A stretch of 16,326 bases of DNA, taken from contig URUJ01000014.1 in assembly GCA_900551095.1 (NCBI GenBank), forward strand, positions 1-16,326. Direction: 5' to 3'. This DNA comes from an uncultured Anaerococcus sp. (GTDB lineage: Bacteria > Bacillota > Clostridia > Tissierellales > Peptoniphilaceae). The notes under the pieces are model-generated. The model made no database searches, was not told where the DNA came from, and saw nothing but the letters and a program-made list of their open reading frames with translations. The position numbers were made by a program, and so were the translations under genes. This document shows, piece after piece, positions 16,212 to 16,326 of this stretch (the stretch's first letter is position 1; every line of letters begins with the position of its first letter).

Positions 16212-16326
16212 ACTACAATTATAAAAAAATGTTAATTACTGTAGAATTTGGGGTATTATTTTAATAATAAGATAAGACCAGCTATCAAATGTCAAGAAAA
16301 AAATCAATAATAATTAATCTTGTAAT
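16212..16326. other. Intergenic tail with no recognisable gene
   Basis: These 115 AT-rich bases after the terminator contain no convincing reading frame, RNA gene or clear promoter. They probably belong to the upstream region of the next gene, outside the window. Confidence 0.55.

Overview
This window carries an almost complete de novo purine (IMP) synthesis locus from a low-GC, anaerobic-type Firmicute. The AT-rich sequence, AAGGAG-type ribosome sites, single-chain PurL, the particular PurC type and the linked formate-tetrahydrofolate ligase suggest the Tissierellia/Peptoniphilaceae (Anaerococcus-like). That placement is an inference from sequence flavour, not a database result.

Layout. Positions 1-2369 hold the 3' part of an FtsX-type ABC transporter permease whose start lies before the window. 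A strong two-way terminator (2487-2522) separates it from purC, which is on the minus strand (2528-3208). A 183-bp divergent control region follows, with a good sigma-A-like promoter facing each way. The main operon then runs on the plus strand: purE-purK-purL-purF-purM-purN-purH-purD-fhs, plus a small tail-anchored membrane ORF. It ends at a UUCG-capped terminator (16190-16211). Most junctions overlap by 4 or 8 bp or are only 1-22 nt apart, so the genes are almost certainly co-transcribed and translationally coupled. The last 115 bases show no gene.

How the genes work together. PurF makes phosphoribosylamine, PurD makes GAR, PurN formylates it, PurL makes FGAM and PurM makes AIR. PurK and PurE carboxylate AIR through N5-CAIR, PurC adds aspartate, and PurH does the last two steps to IMP. 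Fhs makes the 10-formyl-THF used by PurN and PurH. Only PurB (adenylosuccinate lyase) is missing from the IMP pathway here.

The most unusual point is PurF. Its phosphoribosyltransferase half looks intact, but the glutaminase half has lost the N-terminal cysteine nucleophile and several glutamine-site residues together (Arg to Trp, His to Met, Asp to His, and a broken DPNGxRP-like motif). PurL, encoded just upstream, keeps a complete Cys-His-Glu glutaminase triad. The likely reading is a PurF that takes free ammonia (or ammonia from an unknown partner) rather than glutamine. Smaller points are a TTG start for purL, a divergent PurC signature, a purD with no ribosome site of its own, and no recognisable purine riboswitch or PurBox in the control region.
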